A stretch of DNA of 54,655 nucleotides from Rhizobium sp. Q54 (GCA_945871425.1 CAMBVS010000022.1:1-54655); one strand, 5' to 3'; positions 16,457 to 25,140 are shown, counted from the first letter of the stretch. The notes: generated by a model not told the origin, from the letters alone. Numbers and translations are program-made.

Positions 16457-18331
16457 ATGGATCTCCAGGCTCTCGACGCATCGCTTTCCCTCGCGACCTC
16501 CCGCCCGCAGCAGCGCGGCGAGGCCGGGAACGAAACCGGCCGTCAGTTCACCTCCGAACTGAGCCAAGCCCTAGCCCAGCGCCGGGAGGAGACCGTGGCG
16601 CGCCCGGAAACGCCGCCGCGATCCGAGGAGAAGAGCGGTCAGAGCGACCGCTCCGACCCCTCGCCGCGACGTAGCGACGCCGCCGAGCCCCGCTCCCGGC
16701 GCCAGGCCGAGGCGGCCACGGCCCGCGCCGCCACCCGCCAGGATCGCCGCGATCAGGATCGCGCGCGCGCCACCGGCGACCAGGATCGCGCCCAGATTGC
16801 CGAGTCGCGGAGCGACTCCGAAGATGCCGCTCAAGCGCAGACCACGGCGGCCGGCGATGTCGCCGTCACCGACACGCCCGCCGCCCCGACGCCGGCACCT
16901 GCGCCGGAAAAGACGGCTGCCGACGGAGGCTCCGATCCGGCTGCTGTGGCCGTCGCCCCTCCCCCTGCCTCGGCGATCCCGGTGCCGACGCCCGTCGCGC
17001 CTGCGATCCCGGCGGCGCCTGCGATCCCGGCGGCGCCGGCGGTGCCGCTGGCCGACGACGCCCCGGCCGCTCCCGTCGCCCCTGTCGATGCCTTCGCATC
17101 GACGGCGCCCGCGCCGACCCCTGGGATCGTTTCCGAGGCCCCGGCGCCGAGCCTGCCCGCGGCCGACCTCGCAGCGCTCGCCGCAGCCGCGGCGGCAGTT
17201 GACGCCGCAACGTCGCCGGCCGCTACGACACTGGCTCCCGCGATCGCGGCCGAGCCGGTTGTCGTCGACGGTCCGGTGCCCGCTGCCGCGGCAGCGCCGT
17301 CGCCAGCTCAAGCCGCCACCGTCCTCCCCCCCGCGGCACCCGCACCGGAAACCCTTGCCGTGACCGCCCCGCCCCCGTCGGGATCGGGTGAGGCGGCAGT
17401 CGCCGCTGCGCCGGCCTCGGGCGCTCTTGCTTCGGCCGCCAGCCCTGCGAATGTCGTCGCAGCCCCCGTGACGGATCCGATCATCGCCGTCGCGGTCACC
17501 GCCGAGATGCCGGCAAAGCCCGCGGGGCCGGCACCGCTGGCCTTGCAGGCGATCGAAGATCCGCTCGTTCCGGCCGCACCGGTCGAAGGCGCTCCGGCGC
17601 CGACGGCGACCGTGACGGCTTCCGCCGTTCAGCCGACGGGCCAGGGAGCGACTGTCGCCTCCGAGGCCCAGACCCCCACCCCTGCGCCGGCGGCGGCGGC
17701 GCCGGTACTCACTCTGACCGACGCCTCGACCTTCGCCGATGCGATCGCGAGCACCGATGCGCCGGTCGAGGCTGCAGCCGTCGACCAGCCGAAGTCCGAA
17801 ACCAACCAGCCTCCCCATGGGGTCGCCGATCGCCGCTCCGGGATCGATCAGACCATTCGTCCCGAGCAGGCCCAGGCCGCCCGGCAGAATCTGCCACCGC
17901 CGCAGCCCGTCGCCGATCAGCTCGCCATCCGCATCGCGCGCCAGGCCCAAGGCGGCGAAGGCCGGATCTCGCTGCAGCTTCGCCCGGAAACGCTCGGCAT
18001 CGTCGATGTCGACCTGGAAGTGCGGCGCGACGGCACCATGAAGGCCGTCCTTTCGGTCGAGAAGCCCGAGACCCTCGAGTGGCTGAAGCGGGATGCCCAG
18101 CACTTGGAACGGGCCTTGCAAGAAGTTGGCGTGAAGACTGACTCGGGCAGCCTGAGCTTTGCCCTCCGCGAGCAGCGGCAGGACGGATCAGGCGGCTTCG
18201 CAAGGTCGGGGACGCGTCGCGGCCCCGAGCTTGGTGGCGGGACGGAGCCCGAGGGTCGAATGGCCGAGGCCAAGTTGGCCGAGGTCGCCGCTCGCCGGAT
18301 GGCCCGGGGCGGTGTGGACGTCAGGATCTGA
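16457..18331 (+). CDS. fliK: Flagellar hook-length control protein FliK
   Basis: 624 residues from ATG 16457; the frame is open further upstream but the sigma-54 promoter and start place the gene here. Residues 1 to about 480 are Ala/Pro-rich, Arg/Glu-rich near the start, and of low complexity, as expected of the extended ruler portion. The conserved C-terminal Flg_hook domain is at about 488-580 (RISLQLRPETLGIVDVDLEV, then LERALQEVGVKTDSGSLSF). FliK measures hook length and switches the export gate from hook to filament substrates. It is followed by flgD after ten bases and flgE after that, so the three form a hook operon. A second FliK-like protein is encoded at 33538-35673. Confidence 0.9.
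   Translation: MDLQALDASLSLATSRPQQRGEAGNETGRQFTSELSQALAQRREETVARPETPPRSEEKSGQSDRSDPSPRRSDAAEPRSRRQAEAATARAATRQDRRDQDRARATGDQDRAQIAESRSDSEDAAQAQTTAAGDVAVTDTPAAPTPAPAPEKTAADGGSDPAAVAVAPPPASAIPVPTPVAPAIPAAPAIPAAPAVPLADDAPAAPVAPVDAFASTAPAPTPGIVSEAPAPSLPAADLAALAAAAAAVDAATSPAATTLAPAIAAEPVVVDGPVPAAAAAPSPAQAATVLPPAAPAPETLAVTAPPPSGSGEAAVAAAPASGALASAASPANVVAAPVTDPIIAVAVTAEMPAKPAGPAPLALQAIEDPLVPAAPVEGAPAPTATVTASAVQPTGQGATVASEAQTPTPAPAAAAPVLTLTDASTFADAIASTDAPVEAAAVDQPKSETNQPPHGVADRRSGIDQTIRPEQAQAARQNLPPPQPVADQLAIRIARQAQGGEGRISLQLRPETLGIVDVDLEVRRDGTMKAVLSVEKPETLEWLKRDAQHLERALQEVGVKTDSGSLSFALREQRQDGSGGFARSGTRRGPELGGGTEPEGRMAEAKLAEVAARRMARGGVDVRI
16997..17041 (+). repeat. 18-base tandem repeat inside fliK
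   Basis: Two exact copies of GCGCCTGCGATCCCGGCG (16997-17014 and 17015-17032) plus a degenerate partial third, encoding APAIPA repeats. In frame, so copy-number change would alter ruler length by six residues per unit. Confidence 0.8.
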
Positions 18332-18341
18332 GGAGCCGAGC

Positions 18342-19007
18342 ATGACCGTGTCCAGCATCAGCCAGACGACGCCGACGACCTCACCGACCGGTGCCGAGGC
18401 CTCGCTCGCCAAGCTGTCCGGGAACTACACCCAGTTCCTCAAGCTGCTGACCGCGCAGCTGCAGAACCAGGATCCGCTGAAGCCGATGGATACGGCGCAG
18501 TTCACTCAGCAGCTCGTGCAGTTCGCAGGCGTCGAGCAGTCGATCGCCACGAACAAGAGCCTCGAGAACCTGATCGCCCTGCAGACGGCCAGCCAGAACG
18601 CCCAGGCGACCAGCTATATCGGCCGCAAGGTCGAGTCGATCGGCGACACCCAGCCGCTGGTCGACGGCAAGGCGACCTACGGCTACGCCTTCGACGGCAC
18701 GCCCACCGACGTCCAGCTCTTCATCAAGGACAAGGACGGCACCGTCGTCTTCCAGACCGCCGGCGCGACCGGTGCCGGAGCCCAGTCCTTCGCCTGGGAT
18801 GGCAAGGACATGAACGGCCTCACGGCACCCGCCGGCGACTACACGATCAGCATCAGCGCCAAAGATGCAGCCGGCAACAACGTCAAGACCTCGACCTCGG
18901 TCAACCTCGTGGTCGACGCGGTCGAGATGCACACGACCGGTGCGGTGCTCCTGTCGGGCAAGCAGGTCATCAACATCGCCGACATCATCCGTATCAAGAG
19001 CGCCTAG
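18342..19007 (+). CDS. flgD: Flagellar hook assembly scaffold protein FlgD
   Basis: 221 residues, ATG at 18342 preceded by GAGGAG. The N-terminal signature YTQFLKLLTAQLQNQDPLKP and MDTAQFTQQLVQFAGVEQ is the FlgD family hallmark; the C-terminal half has the FLIN/Ig-like and Tudor-like segments (AGAQSFAWDGKDMNGLTAP, AGDYTISISAKDAAG). FlgD caps the growing hook and is required for FlgE polymerisation; it is exported by the flagellar type III system. It lies between fliK and flgE with 10 and 43 base gaps and probably shares the sigma-54 promoter upstream of fliK. It ends with TAG, showing that TAG is a working stop in this genome. Confidence 0.95.
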   Translation: MTVSSISQTTPTTSPTGAEASLAKLSGNYTQFLKLLTAQLQNQDPLKPMDTAQFTQQLVQFAGVEQSIATNKSLENLIALQTASQNAQATSYIGRKVESIGDTQPLVDGKATYGYAFDGTPTDVQLFIKDKDGTVVFQTAGATGAGAQSFAWDGKDMNGLTAPAGDYTISISAKDAAGNNVKTSTSVNLVVDAVEMHTTGAVLLSGKQVINIADIIRIKSA

Positions 19008-19050
19008 GCAGCAGTCCTAGGCCAAGCGAGATCAGGCAAGGAGACGTGAC

Positions 19051-20367
19051 ATGACTGGCATCTATGGAGCCCTGTTTTCCGGCGTGACCGCGCTCAACGC
19101 GCAGTCGCAGAGCATGGCCGCTCTCTCGGACAACATCTCCAACGTGAACACGATCGGCTACAAGCGCACGATCGCGCGCTTCTCGACCCTGGTCACCGAT
19201 ACCACGTCGCGGACCCGCTACTCGCCGGGCGGCGTCCAGGCCACGCCGTTCCAGCAGATCGACAAGCAGGGGCTGATCCAGGCGTCGTCGTCGACCACCG
19301 ACCTCGCCATCTCGGGCAAGGGCTTCTTCGTGGTCAGCAACCAGTCGAGCCAGTCCGCATCCGGCGCGGTGAACGTGTTCACCCGCGCCGGCGGCTTCAG
19401 CGCCGACAAGAACGGCTACCTGGTCAACGCCGCCGGCTACTTCCTGCAGGGTTACAAGCTCAATACCGCCGGCGCCTTCCTGACCCCGGCCGGCGTCACC
19501 ACCAACGCGACCGACCTGTTCTCGAACCTGCAGACGGTGAACCTCTCCGACCAGACCTCGGTCGCGGTGCCGACGCGAAATGTCGGCATCATCGCCAATC
19601 TGCCGCCGACCACCGGCGTGACGCCGACGCAGCAGACCAACGTCACGGTCTACGACTCCCTCGGCCAGACCCAGCAGATGCTGCTGACCTGGACGCCGAC
19701 CGCGCTCAACAGCTGGACGGTCGCGCTCTCTTTCAATCCGACGTCGATCACGGCGCCGGCCACCGCCTTCACGGTCGTCTTCAACAACGCCGGCCAGCTG
19801 ATCCAGGTCGGCACCAACACGACGCCGTCGGCTTCGGGCATTCTCTCGGTCTCCGGCATCAACTTCTCGGCCGTCGTCGGCACCACCGCCGGCGTCACCC
19901 AGCCGACCACGATCAACCTCAACCTCGGCATCATCGGACAAGGCGCCGGCCTCTCGCAGGTGGCCGGCGGCTACACCGTCAACTCGCTCACCCAGGACGG
20001 CGTCGCACCCGCCGGCGTCTCCGGCGTGTCGATCGACTCCAGCGGCAACGTCACCGTGGTCTACGCCAACGGCCTGTCGAGCCGGATCTACCGCCTAGCC
20101 GTCGCCACCTTCCAGAACCCGAACGCGCTGCAGCGCAAGGAAGGCAACACCTACGCGACCACCGACATCTCGGGCGATCCACAGCTCCGTCCGGCCAACA
20201 CCGGCACCTCGGGCGCGATCTCGCCGTCCTCGCTCGAGGGCTCGACGGTCGACCTCGCCGAGGAGTTCACCAACATGATCATCACCCAGCGGGCCTACAC
20301 GGCCGCGACCAAGGTGATCACCACCGCCGACGAGATGCTGGACGAGGTCGTCCGCCTGAAGCGGTAA
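19051..20367 (+). CDS. flgE: Flagellar hook protein FlgE
   Basis: 438 residues with AAGGAG before the ATG. The N-terminal rod/hook motif GALFSGVTALNAQSQSMAAL and SDNISNVNTIGYKR, the ISGKGFFVV strand, and the C-terminal SLEGSTVDLAEEFTNMIITQ plus QRAYTAATKVITTADEML are diagnostic. FlgE polymerises into the hook joining rod and filament. The middle is rich in Thr, Ser and Asn (for example PTTGVTPTQQTNVTV), so it has many possible O-glycosylation sites, relevant given the nearby glycosyltransferases. Last gene of the fliK-flgD-flgE unit; a strong hairpin follows 24 bases after its stop. Confidence 0.96.
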   Translation: MTGIYGALFSGVTALNAQSQSMAALSDNISNVNTIGYKRTIARFSTLVTDTTSRTRYSPGGVQATPFQQIDKQGLIQASSSTTDLAISGKGFFVVSNQSSQSASGAVNVFTRAGGFSADKNGYLVNAAGYFLQGYKLNTAGAFLTPAGVTTNATDLFSNLQTVNLSDQTSVAVPTRNVGIIANLPPTTGVTPTQQTNVTVYDSLGQTQQMLLTWTPTALNSWTVALSFNPTSITAPATAFTVVFNNAGQLIQVGTNTTPSASGILSVSGINFSAVVGTTAGVTQPTTINLNLGIIGQGAGLSQVAGGYTVNSLTQDGVAPAGVSGVSIDSSGNVTVVYANGLSSRIYRLAVATFQNPNALQRKEGNTYATTDISGDPQLRPANTGTSGAISPSSLEGSTVDLAEEFTNMIITQRAYTAATKVITTADEMLDEVVRLKR

Positions 20368-20391
20368 ACCAGGTTCCAAGGAGCGCCGACG

Positions 20392-20415
20392 CGGCGGGGG
20401 CTCAGTCCCCCGCCG
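20392..20415. terminator. Bidirectional terminator between flgE and the convergent TPR glycosyltransferase gene
   Basis: Perfect nine-base stem CGGCGGGGG / CCCCCGCCG with loop CTCAGT. It ends the flgE operon and includes the last codons and stop of the convergent minus-strand gene. The + strand arm is followed by TTCGCGTTT. Confidence 0.75.
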
Positions 20416-22825
20416 TTCGCGTTTCCGCCCGGCACCAGCGGCGCCACAGCGCCCGGTACACGCGTTCGAGGTTGCGCACCGCCCGGCCGGCATCGCAGAG
20501 GCGCGACGCCTCGACTTCCTGGCGCAGCGTGCGGCGCAGATGGGCGAGACCATCCAAGTCAGCCGACCATTCGGCTGCGCGGTCGACATACCCCCGCTCG
20601 TCGAGCGCAACCCAGTTGGGCCGGCCGACCCTGACCAGCATGGAGGCGGCCCAGCGCGCCATCATCGTATTGCCGAGCAGGGTCACCACCGGCACCCCCA
20701 TCCACAAAGCCTCGAATGTGGTGGTCGAGCCGTTGAACGGCACCGTGTCGAGGGCGATGTCGATGTGGTTGTAGAGGGCGAGATGGGCACCGACCGGATC
20801 GGCCGGACCGGTCGACGACACCATCAGGATCCGCTCAGGCCCGACGCCTTCGGCCCCGAACAGCGCGTAAAGCCGCTCGCGCAGCCGCCCGGACGAAAGC
20901 GCGTTCCGGTACTTCAGCATCAGCCGGGCGTCCGGCACCGCCTTCAGCGCGCCGGCCCACAGCCGTGCCGTCGCCGGGGTGATCTTCGAGGGATTGTTGA
21001 AGGAGCCGAAGGTGATCCGCCCTTCGGCGGCAACCGGCGGCGGCCCGATCATCGGCGCGCCATCGATCGGACGCTGGATCGAGAAGACCGGGACCCTGAC
21101 GACCCGCTCGCTGAACCGTTCCTCGGGTCGGTGCGGGACCGCGGTCAGGTCGGCGATGAGGTAGCCCATGCCGGGCACGGCGCTGGTGGTGCCGTCATGG
21201 GCGCTCACCACCACCGGCGCCGCCTGATGCGCGGCGACCAGGCCGCGATTGCGGTCGAAATGGCTCGCCAGGATCACCAGCACGTCGACGCTCTCGCGCC
21301 GGATCAGGCGTGCCGCCTCGGCGTCGGAGAGTCCGGCGACCGAATGCCAGCCATCGACCAGGGTCTTCATCTGCTCGGTGACGTGGTCGGGCTTCTGCAC
21401 ATCGGCGAAGGCGAGAACGCGGAAGCGGCCGGCATCGCGGTCCGACAGCCACGGCCAGACGTTGCGGGAGATCGGGTGGTGGCGGAAGTCTGAGGAGAGG
21501 TAGCCGATGGTGAGGCGCCGGTCGGGTTCCGCCGCATTGGCGAAGGCGACCGGCGTGGACGCGGTCCCGACGAATTTCGTGGCGAAGCGGCGATGCTCGG
21601 CGAACAATGCTGCCGGCGAGAGCCCGGCGACATAGAGCATCGAGGTCAGCAGATTGCGGTGCACCTCCAGCACCGCCGGGACGAGCGCCAGCGTTCGCCG
21701 GTAGCTGACCACGGCGGCTTCCGAATCACCGAGCGCGAGGTTGACGCTGGCGGTGTTGTTGTGGGCCTCGGCCATCGCCGGGGCCAGCGTCACCGCCGAC
21801 CGGGCGTGGACCACGGCCCCGTCGAGATCGCCGGAGGCGCGCAGCGTCGCGGCGAAATTCGCATGGATCTCCGCCTGCTGGGGCTTGATCGCAAGCGCGG
21901 CTTTCAACGCGGCCACGGCTTCGGCGTAGCGCTCGCGATCGTGCAGCCAGCGCCCGAGGCCGTTAGCCGCTTCCGCCAAGTCCGGGTTGGCGGCCAGAGC
22001 GCGGCGGAAGAGCGGACCGGATTCATCCTGGTCGGGGCTGCCCATGAGGGCGTTGCCGAGATTGTTAAGAACCTCGGCGAGGTGCGGCGCGAGGCAGGTG
22101 GCACGCCGGAACGCCGACGCCGCAGCGTCCTGGCGTCTCAGCCCCAACAGAACATTGCCGCGGTTGTTGTGGAACTCGGCCGACAGCGGATCGCGCCGGA
22201 TGCCTTCCTCGTAGAGCTCGAGCGCGCGGTCGAGACGGCCGGCCTCCTGGTGGAGGCCGGCCAGCCTGAGGCGCGCATCGCGCGAATCGGGGTCGAGTCC
22301 GAGCGCCCGGCCCAGCGCCCTGGCGGCGCCGGCGGAATCGCGGGACGCCGCGAGCAGGGTTCCGAGCGCGATATGCGCCGCCGGATTCTGCGCCTCGATC
22401 GTCGCCGCCCGCCGCACCCGGTTGACCGAGGCCGCGTACTCGCCCGTCTGCTGGCCGACCATCCCCAGTGTCGACCACCCATCGGCAATCGAGGGGTCGA
22501 GCGAGAGGCCGCGACGCAGTGCAAGTCCGGCCTCCCCGGCGCGGCCAAGGGCCATCGCCGCCAGCGCATGATCGGCGTGGAACTGGGCGACCAGAGGCGC
22601 GACGGCGGCCGCCTTCGCCAGATCCGGCAGGGCTGCGGCCGGCCGCCCGGACTGGAAGGCGGCAAGGCCGGCCAGGTGCAGCGCGTCGGCGTGGCCGCCG
22701 GCCCGCTCGAGGGCGCGGCGGTAAAAGGCCTCCGCCTCGCCGATCCGGCCGGCACGGTGGTGCGCGAGCCCCTGTTCGATCAGTTCGGCGGCCGCCTGCT
22801 CGGCGTCGGTTTCAGGAGCTCGCAT
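20402..22825 (-). CDS. Large TPR-domain O-glycosyltransferase (OGT/SPINDLY type) between hook and fliF operons
   Basis: 807 residues, the longest of the seven paralogues. About eleven TPR units fill residues 15-395, against six or seven in most others. The catalytic half has RLTIGYLSSDFRHHPISRN with H450 before the Pro, LMLKYRNALSSGRL, ALDTVPFNGSTTTFEALW, and ends ALWRRWCRAETRTAGD. Unlike the others it is a single gene, converging on flgE and divergent from sciP. Its position inside the flagellar cluster makes it the best candidate for a flagellin or hook glycosyltransferase like Caulobacter FlmG (inference). Its promoter lies within 22826-22960, shared with sciP. Confidence 0.9.
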   Translation of the reverse strand: MRAPETDAEQAAAELIEQGLAHHRAGRIGEAEAFYRRALERAGGHADALHLAGLAAFQSGRPAAALPDLAKAAAVAPLVAQFHADHALAAMALGRAGEAGLALRRGLSLDPSIADGWSTLGMVGQQTGEYAASVNRVRRAATIEAQNPAAHIALGTLLAASRDSAGAARALGRALGLDPDSRDARLRLAGLHQEAGRLDRALELYEEGIRRDPLSAEFHNNRGNVLLGLRRQDAAASAFRRATCLAPHLAEVLNNLGNALMGSPDQDESGPLFRRALAANPDLAEAANGLGRWLHDRERYAEAVAALKAALAIKPQQAEIHANFAATLRASGDLDGAVVHARSAVTLAPAMAEAHNNTASVNLALGDSEAAVVSYRRTLALVPAVLEVHRNLLTSMLYVAGLSPAALFAEHRRFATKFVGTASTPVAFANAAEPDRRLTIGYLSSDFRHHPISRNVWPWLSDRDAGRFRVLAFADVQKPDHVTEQMKTLVDGWHSVAGLSDAEAARLIRRESVDVLVILASHFDRNRGLVAAHQAAPVVVSAHDGTTSAVPGMGYLIADLTAVPHRPEERFSERVVRVPVFSIQRPIDGAPMIGPPPVAAEGRITFGSFNNPSKITPATARLWAGALKAVPDARLMLKYRNALSSGRLRERLYALFGAEGVGPERILMVSSTGPADPVGAHLALYNHIDIALDTVPFNGSTTTFEALWMGVPVVTLLGNTMMARWAASMLVRVGRPNWVALDERGYVDRAAEWSADLDGLAHLRRTLRQEVEASRLCDAGRAVRNLERVYRALWRRWCRAETRTAGD

Positions 22826-22892
22826 AGGCCCGCAAGATAGGGGTAGCGCCCAACCCTGTCACCGTCGCCGGTCCCGGATGGATTTCCTCGCG

Positions 22893-22907
22893 TTGAGAGT
22901 TTGTTAA
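22893..22907 (+). promoter_or_regulatory. CtrA-binding box upstream of sciP
   Basis: TTGA-GAGTTTG-TTAA, followed by C, differs by one base from the TTAA-N7-TTAAC consensus of the cell-cycle regulator CtrA. It lies 53 bases before the sciP ATG and also upstream of the divergent glycosyltransferase gene. In Caulobacter, sciP is activated by CtrA and its product then blocks CtrA. Confidence 0.55.
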
Positions 22908-22960
22908 CTGGGTCCGGTCAATGCTGCGACCGTCTGCTCCTCAGCCGAAGCGCGAACCCG

Positions 22961-23254
22961 ATGACCGCCGATACCCTGCATAGCTTTCCCCCGACCGCCG
23001 GATCGACCTCGATCAAGCTTCGCGATCTGCCCCCGCCGGACACCAGGCGCTGGGTCGTCAGGCGGAAGGCCCAGGTGGTCGCGGCCGTGCGCGCCGGCGT
23101 CCTCACCCTCGAAGACGCCTGCCAGCGCTACAATCTTTCGGTCGAGGAGTACCAGGCATGGGAACAGGCCCTGGCCCGACATGGGCTCCGCGGCCTCCGC
23201 ACAACCCGCCTCGCGCACTACCGGCCGAAGCTCACCTCAGCTGCCGACGACTGA
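22961..23254 (+). CDS. sciP: SciP, CtrA inhibitor (DUF1153 helix-turn-helix protein)
   Basis: 97 residues from ATG 22961; the frame is open 60 bases further upstream but that would run into the CtrA box. The core KLRDLPPPDTRRWVVRRK, VVAAVRAGVLTLEDACQRYN, LSVEEYQAWEQALARHGLRG and LRTTR matches DUF1153/SciP of alphaproteobacteria, a helix-turn-helix fold. SciP binds CtrA and prevents RNA polymerase recruitment at CtrA-dependent promoters, many of them flagellar. It is often found beside flagellar genes, as here, 227 bases before fliF. A CtrA-like box sits in its promoter, consistent with the known feedback loop. Confidence 0.9.
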   Translation: MTADTLHSFPPTAGSTSIKLRDLPPPDTRRWVVRRKAQVVAAVRAGVLTLEDACQRYNLSVEEYQAWEQALARHGLRGLRTTRLAHYRPKLTSAADD

Positions 23255-23290
23255 GCGAAGAGGGGGATTGCAACACCCTCCGCGGCCCTC

Positions 23291-23340
23291 AAATTTGCTT
23301 TTTCACAAAAAGTGTATAAAATTTTACAAAATTAGGGTTC
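23291..23340. other. AT-rich regulatory pocket upstream of fliF
   Basis: Fifty bases with 11 G or C (22%) in otherwise very GC-rich DNA. It contains CTTTTT-CAC-AAAAAG (23298-23312), TATAAA at 23315-23320 and AATTTTACAAAATT (palindromic around AC). It could be promoter DNA, an activator or nucleoid-protein site for the fliF operon, or the end of the sciP transcript. Confidence 0.5.
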
Positions 23341-23403
23341 TCCCAAGCAGGGATTTGAGTTAGCTTGCGGTAGGCAAAATTTTCCCAGCCGCAGAATCGA
23401 CCC

Positions 23404-23419
23404 TGGCAGGCGCCTTGAG
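23404..23419 (+). promoter_or_regulatory. Possible sigma-54-like promoter upstream of fliF
   Basis: TGGCAGGCGCCTTGAG has the -24 TGGC and TTG at the right spacing (GG at 23405-23406, G at 23417) but A instead of C in the -12 GC. It is 63 bases before the fliF ATG. One key base is wrong, so confidence is low. Confidence 0.35.
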
Positions 23420-23481
23420 TTCCGGTTCGCGGCGTGACCCGCCGGCCCCGCCACGGGGCGGCCTGACGGTTGAGGGGGGCC

Positions 23482-25140
23482 ATGAACGCTCTCGTGCAGA
23501 TGGCCAAGAGTCTGGGCACGGTACGGCTTGCCGCGCTCGGTGGTGTCGGCCTCGTCACGCTCGGCTTCTTCATCTTCCTGATGACGAGGCTGTCGCAACC
23601 GGATCTGACGCTGCTCTACGCCGATCTCGATCCCTCCGAGGCGGGCCAGATCGCCGCCCGCCTCGAGCAGCAGAACATTCCCTACCGCATCGCCGGCGGC
23701 GGCACGCAGATCCTCGCCCAGTCGGACAAGACCGCCCAGCTCCGCATCCAGCTCGCCGAGGCGGGCCTGCCGACCGGCGGCTCGATCGGCTACTAGATCT
23801 TCGACAAGACCCAGAGCCTCGGTACCTCCAACTTCGTCCAGTCGATCAACCAGGTGCGCGCGCTCGAGGGCGAGCTGTCGCGTACCATCACGGCGATCCA
23901 GGGCGTGCGCGCCGCGCGCATCCATCTGGTCTTGCCCAAGCGCGAGGTCTTCAGCCGCGAGCGTCAGGAGCCCAGCGCCTCGGTGGTGCTGCGCATGAAG
24001 GGATCCGGCCGGCTCGACAAGCCGCAGGTCCAGGCGATCCAGCACCTGGTCGCCGCCGCCGTTCCCGATCTGAAGCCGTCGCGCATCTCGATCATCGACG
24101 ATCGCGGCAACCTGCTCGCCCGCGGCGGCGACACCAACTCCTCGCAGCTCGCCTCCGCCAACGCCGAAGAGATGCGCATCGCCTACGAGCAGCGCGTCGC
24201 GCGCGCGGTCGAGACCCTGCTCGAGCGCTCGGTCGGCATCGGCAAGGTCCGCGCCGAGGTCTCGGCCGACCTCAACTTCGAGCGCGTGGTCGAGAACTCC
24301 GAGATCTTCGATCCCTCGAGCCAGGTCGTCCGTTCGACCCAGACCGTCGAGGAAAATTCGGCGACGAACGAGAACCAGGCGAACCAGGGCGTTACCGTCC
24401 AGACCAACCTGCCGGAGACCCAGGGCGGCCTCAACGTCGGCGGCTCGACCGCGTCCGGCGCCAAGAACGCGCGGAACGAGGAGACCGTCAACTACGAGAT
24501 CTCCAAGACCGTCCGCAACACCATCCGCGAGGCCGGCGCGCTCAAGCGCATGACCATCGCCGTCCTCGTCGACGGCAACTACACGGGCAGCGACCGGGCC
24601 TACCAGCCCCGGCCCCAGGAAGAGCTGGCGAAGCTCGAGTCACTGGTGAAGTCGACCGTCGGCTTCAACGCCGAACGTGGCGACTCCGTCGAGCTGGTCA
24701 ACCTGCCCTTCGCCCAGGTCGAGGACATCCAGGATTCGGCGGCGACGCTGTTCGGCTTCTCCAAGCGCGAGTTCCTTCAGCTGGCCGAGATCATCGTGCT
24801 CGCGGTCGTCGGCCTGCTGGTGATCCTGCTGGTGGTCCGCCCGGTGCTGACGCGCCTGTTCGAGGCGCTGCCGGCCGCGGGCGCAGCCCTCGGCCAGGTG
24901 ACGCCGAGCGGAGCGCCGGCGGGCGTCGCCGCGCTTGCCGGTCCGCTCGATCCGTCGGCCGCGGCGCTGGCGCCGCCGGACGAGGAGCCGGAGGACCTGC
25001 TGGATGCGATGATCGACATCAACCGCGTCGAAGGCCGCGTCCGGGCGTCGTCGCTGAAGAAGATCGGCGAGATCGTCGACAAGCACCCCGAAGAGGCCGT
25101 CGCCATCGTCCGGAACTGGATGTACCAGGAAGCCGGCTGA
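23482..25140 (+). pseudogene. fliF: fliF, flagellar M-ring protein, interrupted by an in-frame amber codon
   Basis: ATG at 23482 after GAGGGGGG. Codon 105 is TAG (23794-23796); the same frame then runs on to 25140, for 552 residues if the amber is read as an amino acid, a normal FliF length. Around it the protein reads PTGGSIGY-stop-IFDKTQSLGTSNF, where FliF has GYEIFDK, so one G-to-T change in a GAG codon explains it. Both membrane segments (about residues 15-36 and around 24780-24840) and the C-terminal FliG-binding tail (KIGEIVDKHPEEAVAIVRNW) are intact. FliF builds the MS ring that all flagella require. The lesion is recent, or a sequencing error, since no other decay is seen. It heads a ten-gene operon. 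Confidence 0.9.

Noticed and set aside
23794..23796. Genome-wide recoding of TAG as an amino acid
   Set aside because: Several confident genes here (flgD, fliH, motA-like, ybgC, epimerase) end at TAG, with the next gene starting immediately after.
23482..25140. Programmed frameshift or split gene as explanation for fliF
   Set aside because: Both parts are in the same frame with only the TAG codon between them, and no slippery sequence or second ribosome site was seen.
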